A DNA stretch of 25,355 bases from CAYFUT01 sp964346395 (GCA_964346395.1 CAYFUT010000039.1:1-25355), one strand, 5' to 3'; positions 7,311-15,292 are shown, numbered from the stretch's first letter. Translations and numbers: made by a program. The notes: generated by a model from the sequence alone, not told the origin.

Positions 7311-8975
7311 TTACATCATTCCTCCCATGCCGCCCATTCCACCGGGCATTCCTCCGCCAGCTGGCATTCCGCCGCCGGCAGGAGCTCCTCCGTCATCATC
7401 ATCGTCAGAGTCATCTACAATAGCAGTTTCAGTTGTCAATAGTGTAGATGCCGCACTAGCAGCATTCTGCAGTGCAGATCTAGTTACTTTAGCAGGATCA
7501 ACAATACCTGTTTCAATCATATCTACAAACTCGCCTTTAACAGCATCAAATCCAGTACCTACTTCTTTATTCTTAACTCTTTCAGCAATTACTGCTCCTT
7601 CATAACCAGCATTATCAGCAATTAATCTAATCGGAGCTTCTAGTGCTTTCTTAACAATCTGAGCACCAGTTGCTTCATCGCCTTCTAAGTCTAAGTCCCT
7701 TACTGCCTCTAGCGCATCCATTAAGATTGTTCCACCACCAGCAACAATACCTTCTTCTACAGCAGCTCGAGTAGCATTAAGGGCATCTTCGATTCTTAAC
7801 TTCTTCTCTTTCAATTCTGTTTCTGTAGCAGCACCAACTCTGATTACTGCTACTCCGCCAGCTAGCTTAGCTAACCGTTCTTCTAGCTTTTCTCGGTCGA
7901 AGTCAGAATCAGAATTATTAATCTGCCGCCGCAGCTGCTTTACTCGCTGCTCAATATCTTTCTCGTCGCCAGCACCATTAACAATTGTAGTATCGTCCTG
8001 AGTAATTGTAATGCTGCCTGCCTGACCTAACATGCTTTTATTAGCTTTATCAAGAGAAATACCTTTATCTTCTGTAATTACTTGCCCGCCTGTCAGCACA
8101 GCAATATCTTCTAGCATCTGCTGTCTTCTATCGCCAAATCCAGGTGCTTTAACAGCTACACAGTCAAATGTACCTCGCATTTTATTAACAACTAATGTAG
8201 CTAGTGCTTCTCCTTCAACACCGTCAGCAATGATTAACAGCGGCTTATTCTCTTGAGCTACGCTTTCTAACAGCGGTAAAATATCCTGTACAGAATTAAT
8301 CTCTTCATCAGTCAACAGGATGTATGGGTCATCAAGATTAGCTATCATCTGCTCCTCATCAGTTACCATATAAGGAGATAAGTAACCTTTGTCAAACTGC
8401 ATTCCTTCTACAACTTCTAAATCAGTACCCATTGATTTAGATTCTTCTACTGAAATAACTCCGTCATTGCCGACTTCTTCCATAGCATCAGCAATTAAGT
8501 CACCAATTTCTTTATTATTACCAGCAGAAATAGTTCCTACCTGAGAAATAGATTCTCTGTCTTCTACTGGTTCACTGATTTCTCGAATTTTATCAACTAC
8601 AGTATCAACTGCTTTATGGATTCCTCGGCGCAGTCCAATTGGATTAGCTCCTGCAGCTACATTCTTAATTCCTTCGTTAACAATAGCTTGGGCTAAAACA
8701 GTAGCAGTTGTAGTTCCGTCTCCTGCTGCATCATTTGTATTAGTAGCAACCTCTTTTACTGTCTGAGCTCCCATGTCTTCATACGGATCCTGTAGTTCAA
8801 TCTCCTTAGCAATTGTAACTCCATCATTAGTAATTTGTGGAGCTCCAAAGCCCTGCTCTAGCATTCCATTTCTTCCTTTAGGACCTAATGTAACTTTTAG
8901 AGCATCGGCTAAAGAGTTAACTCCTGCTTCCAACTTATGACGTGCTTCTTCTCCAAACTTTAGTTCTTTTGCCAT
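7311..8975 (-). CDS. groL: Chaperonin GroEL (60 kDa, Cpn60)
   Basis: A 554-residue group I chaperonin subunit; 14 subunits form the double ring that folds proteins inside the cytoplasm with GroES and ATP. The protein begins MAKELKFGEEARHKLEAGVN and shows the nucleotide-binding segments VTLGPKGRN, NDGVTIAKEIEL and GDGTTTATVLAQAI. Its end is the glycine/methionine-rich tail GGMPGGMGGMGGMM, preceded by an acidic run DDSDDDDDGG. Length is slightly above the usual ~540-548 residues, mostly because of this acidic and GGMP-repeat tail. AAGGAGG lies about 11 nt before the ATG. It is the second gene of the CIRCE-controlled operon, but it is separated from groES by 345 bp of repeats and hairpins, much more than usual, with no convincing promoter of its own. 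Confidence 0.98.
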   Translation of the reverse strand: MAKELKFGEEARHKLEAGVNSLADALKVTLGPKGRNGMLEQGFGAPQITNDGVTIAKEIELQDPYEDMGAQTVKEVATNTNDAAGDGTTTATVLAQAIVNEGIKNVAAGANPIGLRRGIHKAVDTVVDKIREISEPVEDRESISQVGTISAGNNKEIGDLIADAMEEVGNDGVISVEESKSMGTDLEVVEGMQFDKGYLSPYMVTDEEQMIANLDDPYILLTDEEINSVQDILPLLESVAQENKPLLIIADGVEGEALATLVVNKMRGTFDCVAVKAPGFGDRRQQMLEDIAVLTGGQVITEDKGISLDKANKSMLGQAGSITITQDDTTIVNGAGDEKDIEQRVKQLRRQINNSDSDFDREKLEERLAKLAGGVAVIRVGAATETELKEKKLRIEDALNATRAAVEEGIVAGGGTILMDALEAVRDLDLEGDEATGAQIVKKALEAPIRLIADNAGYEGAVIAERVKNKEVGTGFDAVKGEFVDMIETGIVDPAKVTRSALQNAASAASTLLTTETAIVDDSDDDDDGGAPAGGGMPAGGGMPGGMGGMGGMM

Positions 8976-9064
8976 TATCTATGCAACCTCCTTATTTTTC
9001 TTGTTCTTAATTGTTTTTTATGTAACCAGCTTTGGTTACTCTTGTAGTGAAACCACCTGTGAAA

Positions 9065-9287
9065 TACTATCCCACCCGGTTTTTAAACACCAAAAACCGG
9101 TTGTGAATAATAGATTCTGCTTTTTACTAAGTTGCCTTTAAAGACTGGGTTACTATCCCACCCGGTTTTTAAACACCAAAAACCGGTTGTGAATAATAGA
9201 TTCTGCTTTTTACTAAGTTGCCTTTAAAGACTGGGTTACTATCCCACCCGGTTTTTAAACACCAAAAACCGGTTGTGAATAATAGAT
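9065..9287 (-). repeat. 86-bp tandem repeat (2.6 copies) between groES and groEL
   Basis: Copies lie at 9065-9150, 9151-9236 and 9237-9287. The first two are identical over 86 bp; the third matches for its first 51 bp and then runs into the hairpin at the end of groES. Every copy carries the inverted repeat CCGGTTTTT-AAACACC-AAAAACCGG, extended by CAC/GTG and CTAT/ATAG pairs on the outside, so three similar stem-loops would form in the intercistronic mRNA. Copies abut directly, with no unique spacers, which excludes a CRISPR array. No reading frame of note crosses the array. A smaller hairpin GTAACC/GGTTAC follows at 9022-9039, towards groEL. Confidence 0.93.
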
Positions 9288-9325
9288 AATACTTTATTAA
9301 TAATAATAAGGTATTATCTATTATT
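9278..9325 (-). promoter_or_regulatory. Long AT-rich hairpin spanning the groES stop codon
   Basis: Positions 9278-9299 and 9304-9325 are complementary over 22 bp with one mismatch (a G-U pair in one RNA strand) around a 4-base loop. The promoter-proximal arm includes the groES stop codon at 9321-9323; the distal arm reuses the AATAATAGAT of the third repeat copy. No U tract follows on the minus strand, so it is not a standard terminator. A role in processing or stability of the groES-groEL mRNA is possible but inferred. Confidence 0.75.
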
Positions 9326-9611
9326 CTACGATAGCCAAAATATCTTTTTCACTGACAATTAAATATTCATTTCCATTATGTTCTACTTCGTCGCCAGCAT
9401 ATTTAGCATAAATTACTCTATCGCCTTCACTTACTTGCGGCTCTGCTACTTCACCATTATCTAATCTTTTACCTTCACCGACAGCAACTACTTCTCCCTG
9501 CTGTGGCTCTTCTTTTGCACTATCAGGAATTACGATTCCTGCATCAGTTGTTTCTTCTTCTGCTTCCAATTCTTTAATTACAACTCGGTCACCCAAAGGT
9601 TTAATACCCAT
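9321..9611 (-). CDS. groS: Co-chaperonin GroES (Cpn10)
   Basis: A 96-residue co-chaperonin; seven subunits form the lid of the GroEL ring. It starts MGIKPLGDRVVIKELEAEEE, has the mobile-loop region around TTDAGIVIPDSAKEEPQQG (residues 21-39), then VVAVGEGKR, and ends with YLIVSEKDILAIVE, all as in the family and at typical length. AAGGAGGG precedes the ATG at 9611. It is the first gene of the operon, with a promoter at 9696-9724 and a CIRCE element in its 5' leader, so HrcA should repress it at normal temperature. The hrcA gene itself is not in the window. Its stop codon is buried in a long hairpin. Confidence 0.98.
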   Translation of the reverse strand: MGIKPLGDRVVIKELEAEEETTDAGIVIPDSAKEEPQQGEVVAVGEGKRLDNGEVAEPQVSEGDRVIYAKYAGDEVEHNGNEYLIVSEKDILAIVE

Positions 9612-9654
9612 GATACGTACCCTCCTTTTATATTTTTATTTTCACTCTTTGTTA

Positions 9655-9681
9655 TTAGCACTCGATGACTGTGAGTGCTAA
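9655..9681 (-). promoter_or_regulatory. CIRCE operator (HrcA binding site)
   Basis: TTAGCACTC, 9 bases, GAGTGCTAA: a perfect match to the CIRCE consensus, with one additional A-T pair outside. It lies between the groES promoter and ribosome binding site, where HrcA repressor binds to control groESL. Confidence 0.97.
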
Positions 9682-9695
9682 TTATTTCATCATTA

Positions 9696-9724
9696 ATAAT
9701 ATTGGAGATTGGCGAGAAAATCAA
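9696..9724 (-). promoter_or_regulatory. groESL promoter
   Basis: On the minus strand TTGATT, a 17-bp spacer and TATTAT, immediately upstream of CIRCE. Transcription would start near 9689, placing CIRCE at roughly +8 to +34. Confidence 0.75.
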
Positions 9725-9849
9725 ATCACTTTAGGAAAGATTATCCCTCTTAAGCTTCTATTATAACCGATTTAATCCATTTAATGAGGTTATTCTCATA
9801 AAAATATATTTTTTCAGATTAATTTATTATCTTTTCCTTTTGCCCTAGA

Positions 9850-9878
9850 TTGACATTAAAATCCGGATAAGATATTAT
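9850..9878 (+). promoter_or_regulatory. Promoter of the ACT/UPF0210 operon
   Basis: TTGACA, a 17-bp spacer and TATTAT on the plus strand, about 50 bp before the ACT-domain gene. It diverges from the groESL promoter; nothing else recognisable lies in the ~125 bp between the two. Confidence 0.8.
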
Positions 9879-9927
9879 ATAGTTAAACTTAAATTAAATA
9901 TAACAGCAGCTAGAAAGGAGACTAACC

Positions 9928-10224
9928 ATGGCGGAACCTGATGATTCCATTCCTAATCGAGCCGTAGTCACAGTTTTAGGCGGCGACAAAGTGGGGATTG
10001 TAGCCGAAGTAACCGATTTATTAGCCAAACATAATGCCAATATTGCTGATATTAGTCAAACTCTACTGGAAGACTTATTTGCAATGATGATGTTAGTAGA
10101 ACTTGATGATGCAGACACTGATTTTGAAGAATTAAATCAAAAATTAGAGACCAAAGGAGAAGAATTAGGAGTTAAAATCATGCTGCAGCACGAAAAAGTT
10201 TTTCGGTATATGCATCGAATTTAA
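9928..10224 (+). CDS. ACT domain protein, UPF0237 family
   Basis: A 98-residue protein made of one ACT domain with a short extra N-terminus (about 8-9 residues beyond the usual ~89). The pattern RAVVTVLGGDKVGIVAEVTD followed by LLAKHNANIADISQTLLEDL is that of the stand-alone UPF0237 proteins related to the glycine-cleavage regulator GcvR. ACT domains bind small ligands, commonly amino acids; the ligand here is unknown. AAAGGAG lies 8 nt upstream of the ATG. The UPF0210 gene starts 14 nt after its stop, and this two-gene order is conserved in many bacteria, which suggests the two proteins work together. Confidence 0.92.
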   Translation: MAEPDDSIPNRAVVTVLGGDKVGIVAEVTDLLAKHNANIADISQTLLEDLFAMMMLVELDDADTDFEELNQKLETKGEELGVKIMLQHEKVFRYMHRI

Positions 10225-10238
10225 AGGAGTGAATCTAT

Positions 10239-11600
10239 ATGCTGTTTAATACAGAAGAAATTTTAGAAACTATTCACATGATAGAAAAAGAAAATTTCGA
10301 TATCCGCACCATTACGTTAGGTATTAATCTTCGGGATTGTGCTCATCCTGAGCTTACTCAATTACAAAACAACATCTATGATAAGATTACTACTACTGCT
10401 GAAAATTTAGTCCCGATAGCTAATAAAATTGAATCTCGCTTTGGAGTTCCCATTGTTAACAAAAGAATCTCTGTAACTCCTATTTCTGTAATTGCAAATG
10501 CCTGTCAAACAGACGATTACACTCCCCTTGCAGAAACACTTGACAAGGCAGCCAAAGAAGTAGGAGTCGACTTTATCGGCGGATTTTCTGCTTTAATTCA
10601 TAAAGGTTGTACCACCGGAGAAGAAAACTTATTACAGTCAATTCCGGCTGCCTTAGCAGCGACCGACAAGGTTTGTTCTTCAGTTAATGTTGCTTCTACC
10701 AAGGCCGGCATCAATATGGACGCAGTATTAGAAATGGGCCAACTTATCAAACAGACTGCCCAGCAGACAGCTGATCAAAACGGCATCGGGGCTGCTAAGC
10801 TAGTTACTTTCTGTAATGTTCCCGAAGATAATCCCTTCATGGCCGGAGCCTTTCACGGAGCCGGAGAACCAGAGGCCGTACTGAATATTGGAATTAGCGG
10901 TCCCGGAGTAGTAAATAATATAGTGGTCGACACTCCAACAGCAGATTTTGATACTCTGGCAGAAGAGATCAAGCGAACTGCCTTTAAGATTACCCGGATG
11001 GGGGAACTAGTCGGGCAAACAGCTTCTGATATGATGGACATCCCCTTCGGGATTGTTGACCTCTCACTAGCTCCTACTCCTGCCATCGGCGATAGTGTAG
11101 CTAACATTTTAGAAAACATGGGGTTAGAATCCTGCGGAACTCACGGCACTACTGCTGCTCTAGCTCTACTCAATGATGCCGTCAAAAAAGGAGGCGCCAT
11201 GGCTTCTTCAGCTGTAGGCGGCCTAAGCGGAGCTTTCATTCCCGTCAGTGAAGACCAAGGGATGATTGAAGCTGCCGAAATCGGCTCCTTGAACCTGGAA
11301 AAGCTAGAAGCTATGACTTCCGTCTGCTCCGTAGGATTAGATATGATTGCAGTTCCGGGAGCTACTCCCTCCGAAACACTAGCTGCAATTATTGCTGATG
11401 AAATGGCCATTGGCATGATTAACCAGAAAACTACTGCCGTCCGGATTATTCCTGCTCCCAATAAAGAAGTGGGCAATAAAGTAAACTTCGGCGGGCTGTT
11501 AGGAGAAGCACCCATCATGGAAGTTAGTAATTATAACTCCGAGCAGTTTGTTCAGCGGGGCGGTAGAATTCCTGCTCCTTTGCAGGCGCTAAAAAATTAA
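10239..11600 (+). CDS. UPF0210 (DUF711) family protein
   Basis: A 453-residue cytoplasmic protein of the UPF0210/DUF711 family, at the usual length. Recognisable stretches are FDIRTITLGINLRDCAHPEL near the N-terminus, GVDFIGGFSALIHKGCTTGE, a glycine-rich FHGAGEPEAVLNIGISGPGV and, near the end, NKVNFGGLLGEAPIMEV. The family has a glycyl-radical-enzyme-like (PFL-like) overall fold and is uncharacterised biochemically; I see no basis for naming a reaction. GGAG precedes the ATG. It is the second gene of the operon with the ACT-domain protein, and the shared terminator at 11629-11662 separates it from the converging radical SAM gene. Confidence 0.92.
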   Translation: MLFNTEEILETIHMIEKENFDIRTITLGINLRDCAHPELTQLQNNIYDKITTTAENLVPIANKIESRFGVPIVNKRISVTPISVIANACQTDDYTPLAETLDKAAKEVGVDFIGGFSALIHKGCTTGEENLLQSIPAALAATDKVCSSVNVASTKAGINMDAVLEMGQLIKQTAQQTADQNGIGAAKLVTFCNVPEDNPFMAGAFHGAGEPEAVLNIGISGPGVVNNIVVDTPTADFDTLAEEIKRTAFKITRMGELVGQTASDMMDIPFGIVDLSLAPTPAIGDSVANILENMGLESCGTHGTTAALALLNDAVKKGGAMASSAVGGLSGAFIPVSEDQGMIEAAEIGSLNLEKLEAMTSVCSVGLDMIAVPGATPSETLAAIIADEMAIGMINQKTTAVRIIPAPNKEVGNKVNFGGLLGEAPIMEVSNYNSEQFVQRGGRIPAPLQALKN

Positions 11601-11628
11601 GAATGAAAAATGAAAATAATAAATTCAA

Positions 11629-11662
11629 AAACAGAACCCCAGATCCATTTGGGGTTCTGTTT
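11629..11662. terminator. Bidirectional terminator between UPF0210 and radical SAM genes
   Basis: AAACAGAACCCC and GGGGTTCTGTTT form a 12-bp stem with a 10-base loop. The minus-strand reading is followed by TTTTTGAATTT and is the stronger; the plus-strand reading has only TTT. The stop codon of the minus-strand gene overlaps the base of the stem. Confidence 0.85.
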
Positions 11663-12998
11663 AGTCTACAACTTCTAAATCTATATTGAACTCGTCTTCT
11701 AACTGACGGTAATGTTCGCCTACTAAATCTAAACCAGAAAAATTAAACGGAGCTGCCGGCAGTAATATTAGGTCAAACTCATTTAAATCACCAGAATAAT
11801 TCTTTAACACCGCTCTAAAATCATTCACAGTTAACAGCCCAGCACTCATAATTGAACCGCCGAAAAATTCATTTTCTACTGCTGCTACTTCCCAGTCCCA
11901 TTCACTTGGCAGCAGAGAAAAAGCCTGCTGTAACCTCTGTTCTGCTAAACAAGATGTTAGCATCAATATCCGCTGGGCCTGATTAGAATTCACTACCCGA
12001 TTTATCCGCAGCAGTAGTCCGGGATCGACATCATAATTGACTACCACACCTGACTTATCCCCTGGTTCTTTAGAAAGAGTAACTGTCTGCTTACTCCCCT
12101 CTCTATTAATTTTGACTTCCGGATTACCTGACTTAAGCAGCCGATTAAAGGCATCTACCCGGGAAAAAACTGATTCTCCATTAATAGTAACTAGTTCATC
12201 ATGCGGCTGCAGTCCGGCTTCCGCCGCCGGAAAATCAGGAATAACCCCTTCTAGGCGGGGAGTTAACCTTTTTATCCGGGCCGGCTCTAAAGTAATAGGC
12301 GTAAAATACTGCTGCTGTTTATGATGTATAAACTCTTCTAACTCTTCCCAGAGACTTAACTCAAATTTTATTTCCTCAGGACTAAATCTAGTATAGCCCG
12401 GCAGAAAGACTCGAATGGTCTGGGCTCCGTACTGATCGAGATAAGCAATTGTCTGGTCAATATCCTCCCACCCGACAAATTGCGGCAAAGCTACAATACT
12501 GCCGTGGTAAATGACTTCCTGCTGCTGTAAATAGTCAAATTTAGTTAACAGGTCTCCCCCACTATAATCCTGCATCAGCTCTTTTCTACTTCCCACTGTA
12601 TTGAGGGAAACATTTAATTCTACCGGCTTCACTTTTGCTAATAAATCTATTTTCGACTTAGTTAACTCTGTACCATTAGTAGTTAACTTAAGGGACGTTT
12701 CCGGCAAGTTGGCCCGAATTAGCTCTATTATTTTCTCAAATTGAGGGTGCAGAAAAGGCTCCCCCTCCTCTATTCTAGTTAGCGACTCTCCAATCGTAAC
12801 TTTCTGTCCCGCCTGTAAAAATGATATTAATTCCTTGATTTCCTCCAGCGAACGGTGGCCGCTAGCAAAAGTTTCTACTTGATCTGCATTTCCTTGATGG
12901 CTGCAGAAGATACAGCTTAAATTACAAGCAGAAGTGATAGGTAAAATATTATATTTTTGGGCAGATATAACTGCTAACTGGTGTTCAGAATAAACCAT
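11661..12998 (-). CDS. Radical SAM protein with PDZ and DUF512-like C-terminal domains
   Basis: A 445-residue protein. Residues ~15-215 are a radical SAM domain with the 4Fe-4S cluster motif CNLSCIFC (C25, C29, C32), an EEGEP stretch at 77-81 in the SAM-binding position and LTTNGTE at 105-111. Residues ~248-312 look like a PDZ domain (FPAAEAGLQPHDELVTINGE). The C-terminal ~100 residues (VENEFFGGSIMSAGLLTVND) resemble DUF512. Better-known DUF512 proteins have PDZ first and radical SAM second, so the order here is unusual. The reaction is unknown; membership in an anaerobic radical SAM family is firm, the DUF512 link is by eye. The gene begins 48 nt after ansA with a GGAGAAGGGG site and is probably co-transcribed with it. 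Confidence 0.85.
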   Translation of the reverse strand: MVYSEHQLAVISAQKYNILPITSACNLSCIFCSHQGNADQVETFASGHRSLEEIKELISFLQAGQKVTIGESLTRIEEGEPFLHPQFEKIIELIRANLPETSLKLTTNGTELTKSKIDLLAKVKPVELNVSLNTVGSRKELMQDYSGGDLLTKFDYLQQQEVIYHGSIVALPQFVGWEDIDQTIAYLDQYGAQTIRVFLPGYTRFSPEEIKFELSLWEELEEFIHHKQQQYFTPITLEPARIKRLTPRLEGVIPDFPAAEAGLQPHDELVTINGESVFSRVDAFNRLLKSGNPEVKINREGSKQTVTLSKEPGDKSGVVVNYDVDPGLLLRINRVVNSNQAQRILMLTSCLAEQRLQQAFSLLPSEWDWEVAAVENEFFGGSIMSAGLLTVNDFRAVLKNYSGDLNEFDLILLPAAPFNFSGLDLVGEHYRQLEDEFNIDLEVVD

Positions 12999-13046
12999 TT
13001 TGTCATCCCCTTCTCCTTCACGCTCAAGTTAACCACCTGATTTTAG

Positions 13047-14060
13047 CTAATTACTCATATCTTTACATACCGGCGTTTCCATGAAATCTTTAACTTGTTT
13101 CCAACTAGAAAAATTTCCTAAAGCCCACATCAATTTACTTACTGCTGCTTCGGTAGTCATATCCCCAGCACAAATTACTTTCTGTTGGGCCAACTTCCGC
13201 CCCACCTCATATAGTTCTAAATCAATCCCGCCTTTCAGGCACTGAGTAGTAATTACCACTGCTATTCCGGCTGCAGCTAACTCCTTTACCTTCGCTAATA
13301 AATTATAGTCTGCTCTATTCGGCACCCCACCTGTTCCGTAAGTTTCGATTACCACTCCAACATAATTTTCTTTTATAAAGTCAAAAATATTTTCCGTAAG
13401 CCCCGGATATAATTTTAGCACAAATACATCAGTATTCAAATCAGTTTTTAACTTGAAATCTTGCTCAGGATTAATATTCATTATTTCATATTTATCACTA
13501 TACTGCTGCTTATAAACAACCTCTCCCAACTTGATCTCAGCTACGTTAGGAGCATTAATACTGGCAAAACCGGCCACAGCTTTTGTATTTACTTTTACCG
13601 CTCTCGTTCCCCGGATTATTTGGTTATTGAAAGCTGCAAATACTCCCGGGACTCCAGTTAGGGCAAACTTAACAGCTGCAAAAATATTTTGTTTAGCATC
13701 CGTATAAGGCTCGCCAATGGGCACCTGCGAACCGGTCACTACCACCGGCTTTTTGATATTAGATAACATATAAGTTAACAGAGCACTACTATACCCCAAA
13801 GTATTAGTCCCGTGCAGGACTACAAAACCATCATACTCCGCATAATTATGAGCAATAGTTTCTGCTATTCTGCAGACAGATTCTGGTTCTAGATTGGTAC
13901 TATCTACGTTAAACAGCGAAACTTGGGCTGCTGTACACAAGTCTGTTACTCCGTCTATATAAGACAGTAGTTCTTCTGCATTATAGGCAGGAGCTAATCC
14001 CTCCGCCCCATTAGTAGAAGCAGTTGTGCCGCCAGTACCAATAAATAATATTTTCTTCAT
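13047..14060 (-). CDS. ansA: Type I (cytoplasmic) L-asparaginase
   Basis: A 337-residue enzyme that hydrolyses asparagine to aspartate and ammonia. The first active-site threonine is T12 in FIGTGGTTAS; the second is T85 in LHGTNTLGY. The usual aspartate after it (HGTDT) is asparagine here (N86). Other family stretches are KKPVVVTGSQVPIGEPYTDA, IIRGTRAVKV and ETYGTGGVPN. There is no signal peptide. I choose the ATG at 14060, with AAGGA 10 nt upstream; a GTG at 14069 would add three residues but sits too close to that site. It precedes the radical SAM gene in a likely operon. Its upstream region carries a palindromic element with flanking direct repeats (14100-14193). Confidence 0.9.
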   Translation of the reverse strand: MKKILFIGTGGTTASTNGAEGLAPAYNAEELLSYIDGVTDLCTAAQVSLFNVDSTNLEPESVCRIAETIAHNYAEYDGFVVLHGTNTLGYSSALLTYMLSNIKKPVVVTGSQVPIGEPYTDAKQNIFAAVKFALTGVPGVFAAFNNQIIRGTRAVKVNTKAVAGFASINAPNVAEIKLGEVVYKQQYSDKYEIMNINPEQDFKLKTDLNTDVFVLKLYPGLTENIFDFIKENYVGVVIETYGTGGVPNRADYNLLAKVKELAAAGIAVVITTQCLKGGIDLELYEVGRKLAQQKVICAGDMTTEAAVSKLMWALGNFSSWKQVKDFMETPVCKDMSN

Positions 14061-14099
14061 CTCCTTCACTTCCTTATTATTAATCGTTTAGTTAATCTT

Positions 14100-14193
14100 A
14101 TTGCTTAATCATACGCGTTAACTTAAACCAGGTTTTAGTAATTTGAAAGTAAAACATTAATATACATTAAGTTAACGCACATGATTGCTTAAT
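14100..14193. repeat. 74-bp palindromic element flanked by 10-bp direct repeats (MITE-like or operator)
   Basis: ATTGCTTAAT occurs as a direct repeat at 14100-14109 and 14184-14193. Just inside are inverted repeats of 17 bp with 15 matches: 14110-14126 and 14167-14183, with perfect core GCGTTAACTTAA. A shorter inner inverted repeat GTTTTA/TAAAAC lies between. There is no coding potential. Direct repeats outside terminal inverted repeats resemble the scar of a small non-autonomous transposable element, but a palindromic operator upstream of ansA is the alternative. Confidence 0.7.
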
Positions 14194-14240
14194 TAATTTT
14201 CCAGATTAAGAAAGAAAATATAACTCCTATCCTACATAAG

Positions 14241-14263
14241 AAAAAAGCCGCCCAGTGGCGACT
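14241..14263 (-). terminator. Rho-independent terminator after tsaD
   Basis: On the minus strand AGTCGCC and GGCGGCT pair (one G-U) around ACTG and are followed by TTTTTC. It lies 15 nt after the tsaD stop codon and closes the gene cluster read from the right. Confidence 0.85.
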
Positions 14264-14278
14264 CCAGTCTCCTACCAG

Positions 14279-15292
14279 CTATAGCTTTAAATTCGGATCT
14301 GCATTTAAGGAATACGGAGCCTCTTCTGCTGCTAACTGCCAATTGAAATAACCGGCACTGGCAATCATCGCTGCATTATCAGTACATAACTTTAATTCCG
14401 GGTAATACACTTCAATTCCTTTGCCCCTTAATTCTTCTTTTAACTGCTCCCGCAGGTGATTATTAGCCGCTACTCCGCCAGCCAACACTACTTGTTGGGC
14501 TCTTTTAGCTTCCACCGCTCTTACTATTTTCGCCGTTAACACATCAACCACTGCCTGCTGAAAACTAGCCGCCACATCTTCCTTAACTACTTCTTCGCCG
14601 CGCTGTTTAGTATTATTAATATAATTTAAAACAGCAGTCTTTAAACCGCTAAAACTAAAATCATAGCCCTCGTTAATTAGGGGCCGCGGAAAATCAATTG
14701 CTTCCGGATCTCCTTGTTGGGCCAACTTCTCCACTGCCGGCCCACCGGGATACCCGATATCAAGCACCCGAGCTACCTTATCAAAAGCCTCACCCGCTGC
14801 ATCATCAGAAGTGCGCCCCAAAATTTCGTATTCTCCTAACTGCTTAAAATACAACAAATCAGTATGCCCCCCAGAAACAGTAAGACAGACCAACGGCGGC
14901 TCTAGCTCAGAATAAGAAATAAAACTGGCATAAATATGTCCCTCAATGTGATTAACCCCCACTAAAGGAAGGTCATGCGCATAAGCAATAGATTTAGCCG
15001 CGGCAATACCTACCAATAAGCCACCTACTAAACCGGGGCCATAAGCTACTGCTACTGCCGATAGATCACTAAAGCCAACTCCTGCTTCCTGTAGGGCTTC
15101 TTCGATTACCGGATTTATAAGTTCTACGTGTTTACGGGAAGCTATTTCCGGTACAACTCCGCCAAATTTTTGGTGCCATTCTATCTGCGAAGCAATTATA
15201 TTAGACAAAACTTCTCTGCCTTCCTTCACTACTGCTGCCGCAGTTTCATCACAAGAAGTTTCAATTCCTAACATTAAAAAATCATCCGCCAT
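14279..15292 (-). CDS. tsaD: tRNA N6-adenosine threonylcarbamoyltransferase TsaD
   Basis: A 337-residue ASKHA-fold enzyme that transfers the threonylcarbamoyl group from TC-AMP to A37 of ANN-decoding tRNAs, working with TsaB and TsaE. Family marks are MLGIETSCDETAAAVV at the N-terminus, the metal-binding NHIEGH with H115 and H119, VSGGHTDL, the LDIGYPGGPAVEKLA segment and the late LCTDNAAMIA. Length is typical (about 335-345). It is the last gene of the cluster, 39 nt after rimI, with a weak GGGGTG site before the ATG; the gap contains a T7A7 palindrome (15308-15321). The terminator at 14241-14263 follows. Confidence 0.97.
   Translation of the reverse strand: MADDFLMLGIETSCDETAAAVVKEGREVLSNIIASQIEWHQKFGGVVPEIASRKHVELINPVIEEALQEAGVGFSDLSAVAVAYGPGLVGGLLVGIAAAKSIAYAHDLPLVGVNHIEGHIYASFISYSELEPPLVCLTVSGGHTDLLYFKQLGEYEILGRTSDDAAGEAFDKVARVLDIGYPGGPAVEKLAQQGDPEAIDFPRPLINEGYDFSFSGLKTAVLNYINNTKQRGEEVVKEDVAASFQQAVVDVLTAKIVRAVEAKRAQQVVLAGGVAANNHLREQLKEELRGKGIEVYYPELKLCTDNAAMIASAGYFNWQLAAEEAPYSLNADPNLKL

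Noticed and set aside
9065..9287. Possible CRISPR array
   Set aside because: Repeat units of 86 bp abut each other with no unique spacers, there are under three copies, and no cas genes are nearby.
10853..11518. Long minus-strand open frames opposite the UPF0210 gene
   Set aside because: They are antisense shadows of a well-supported conserved gene, with low-complexity composition and no ribosome sites.
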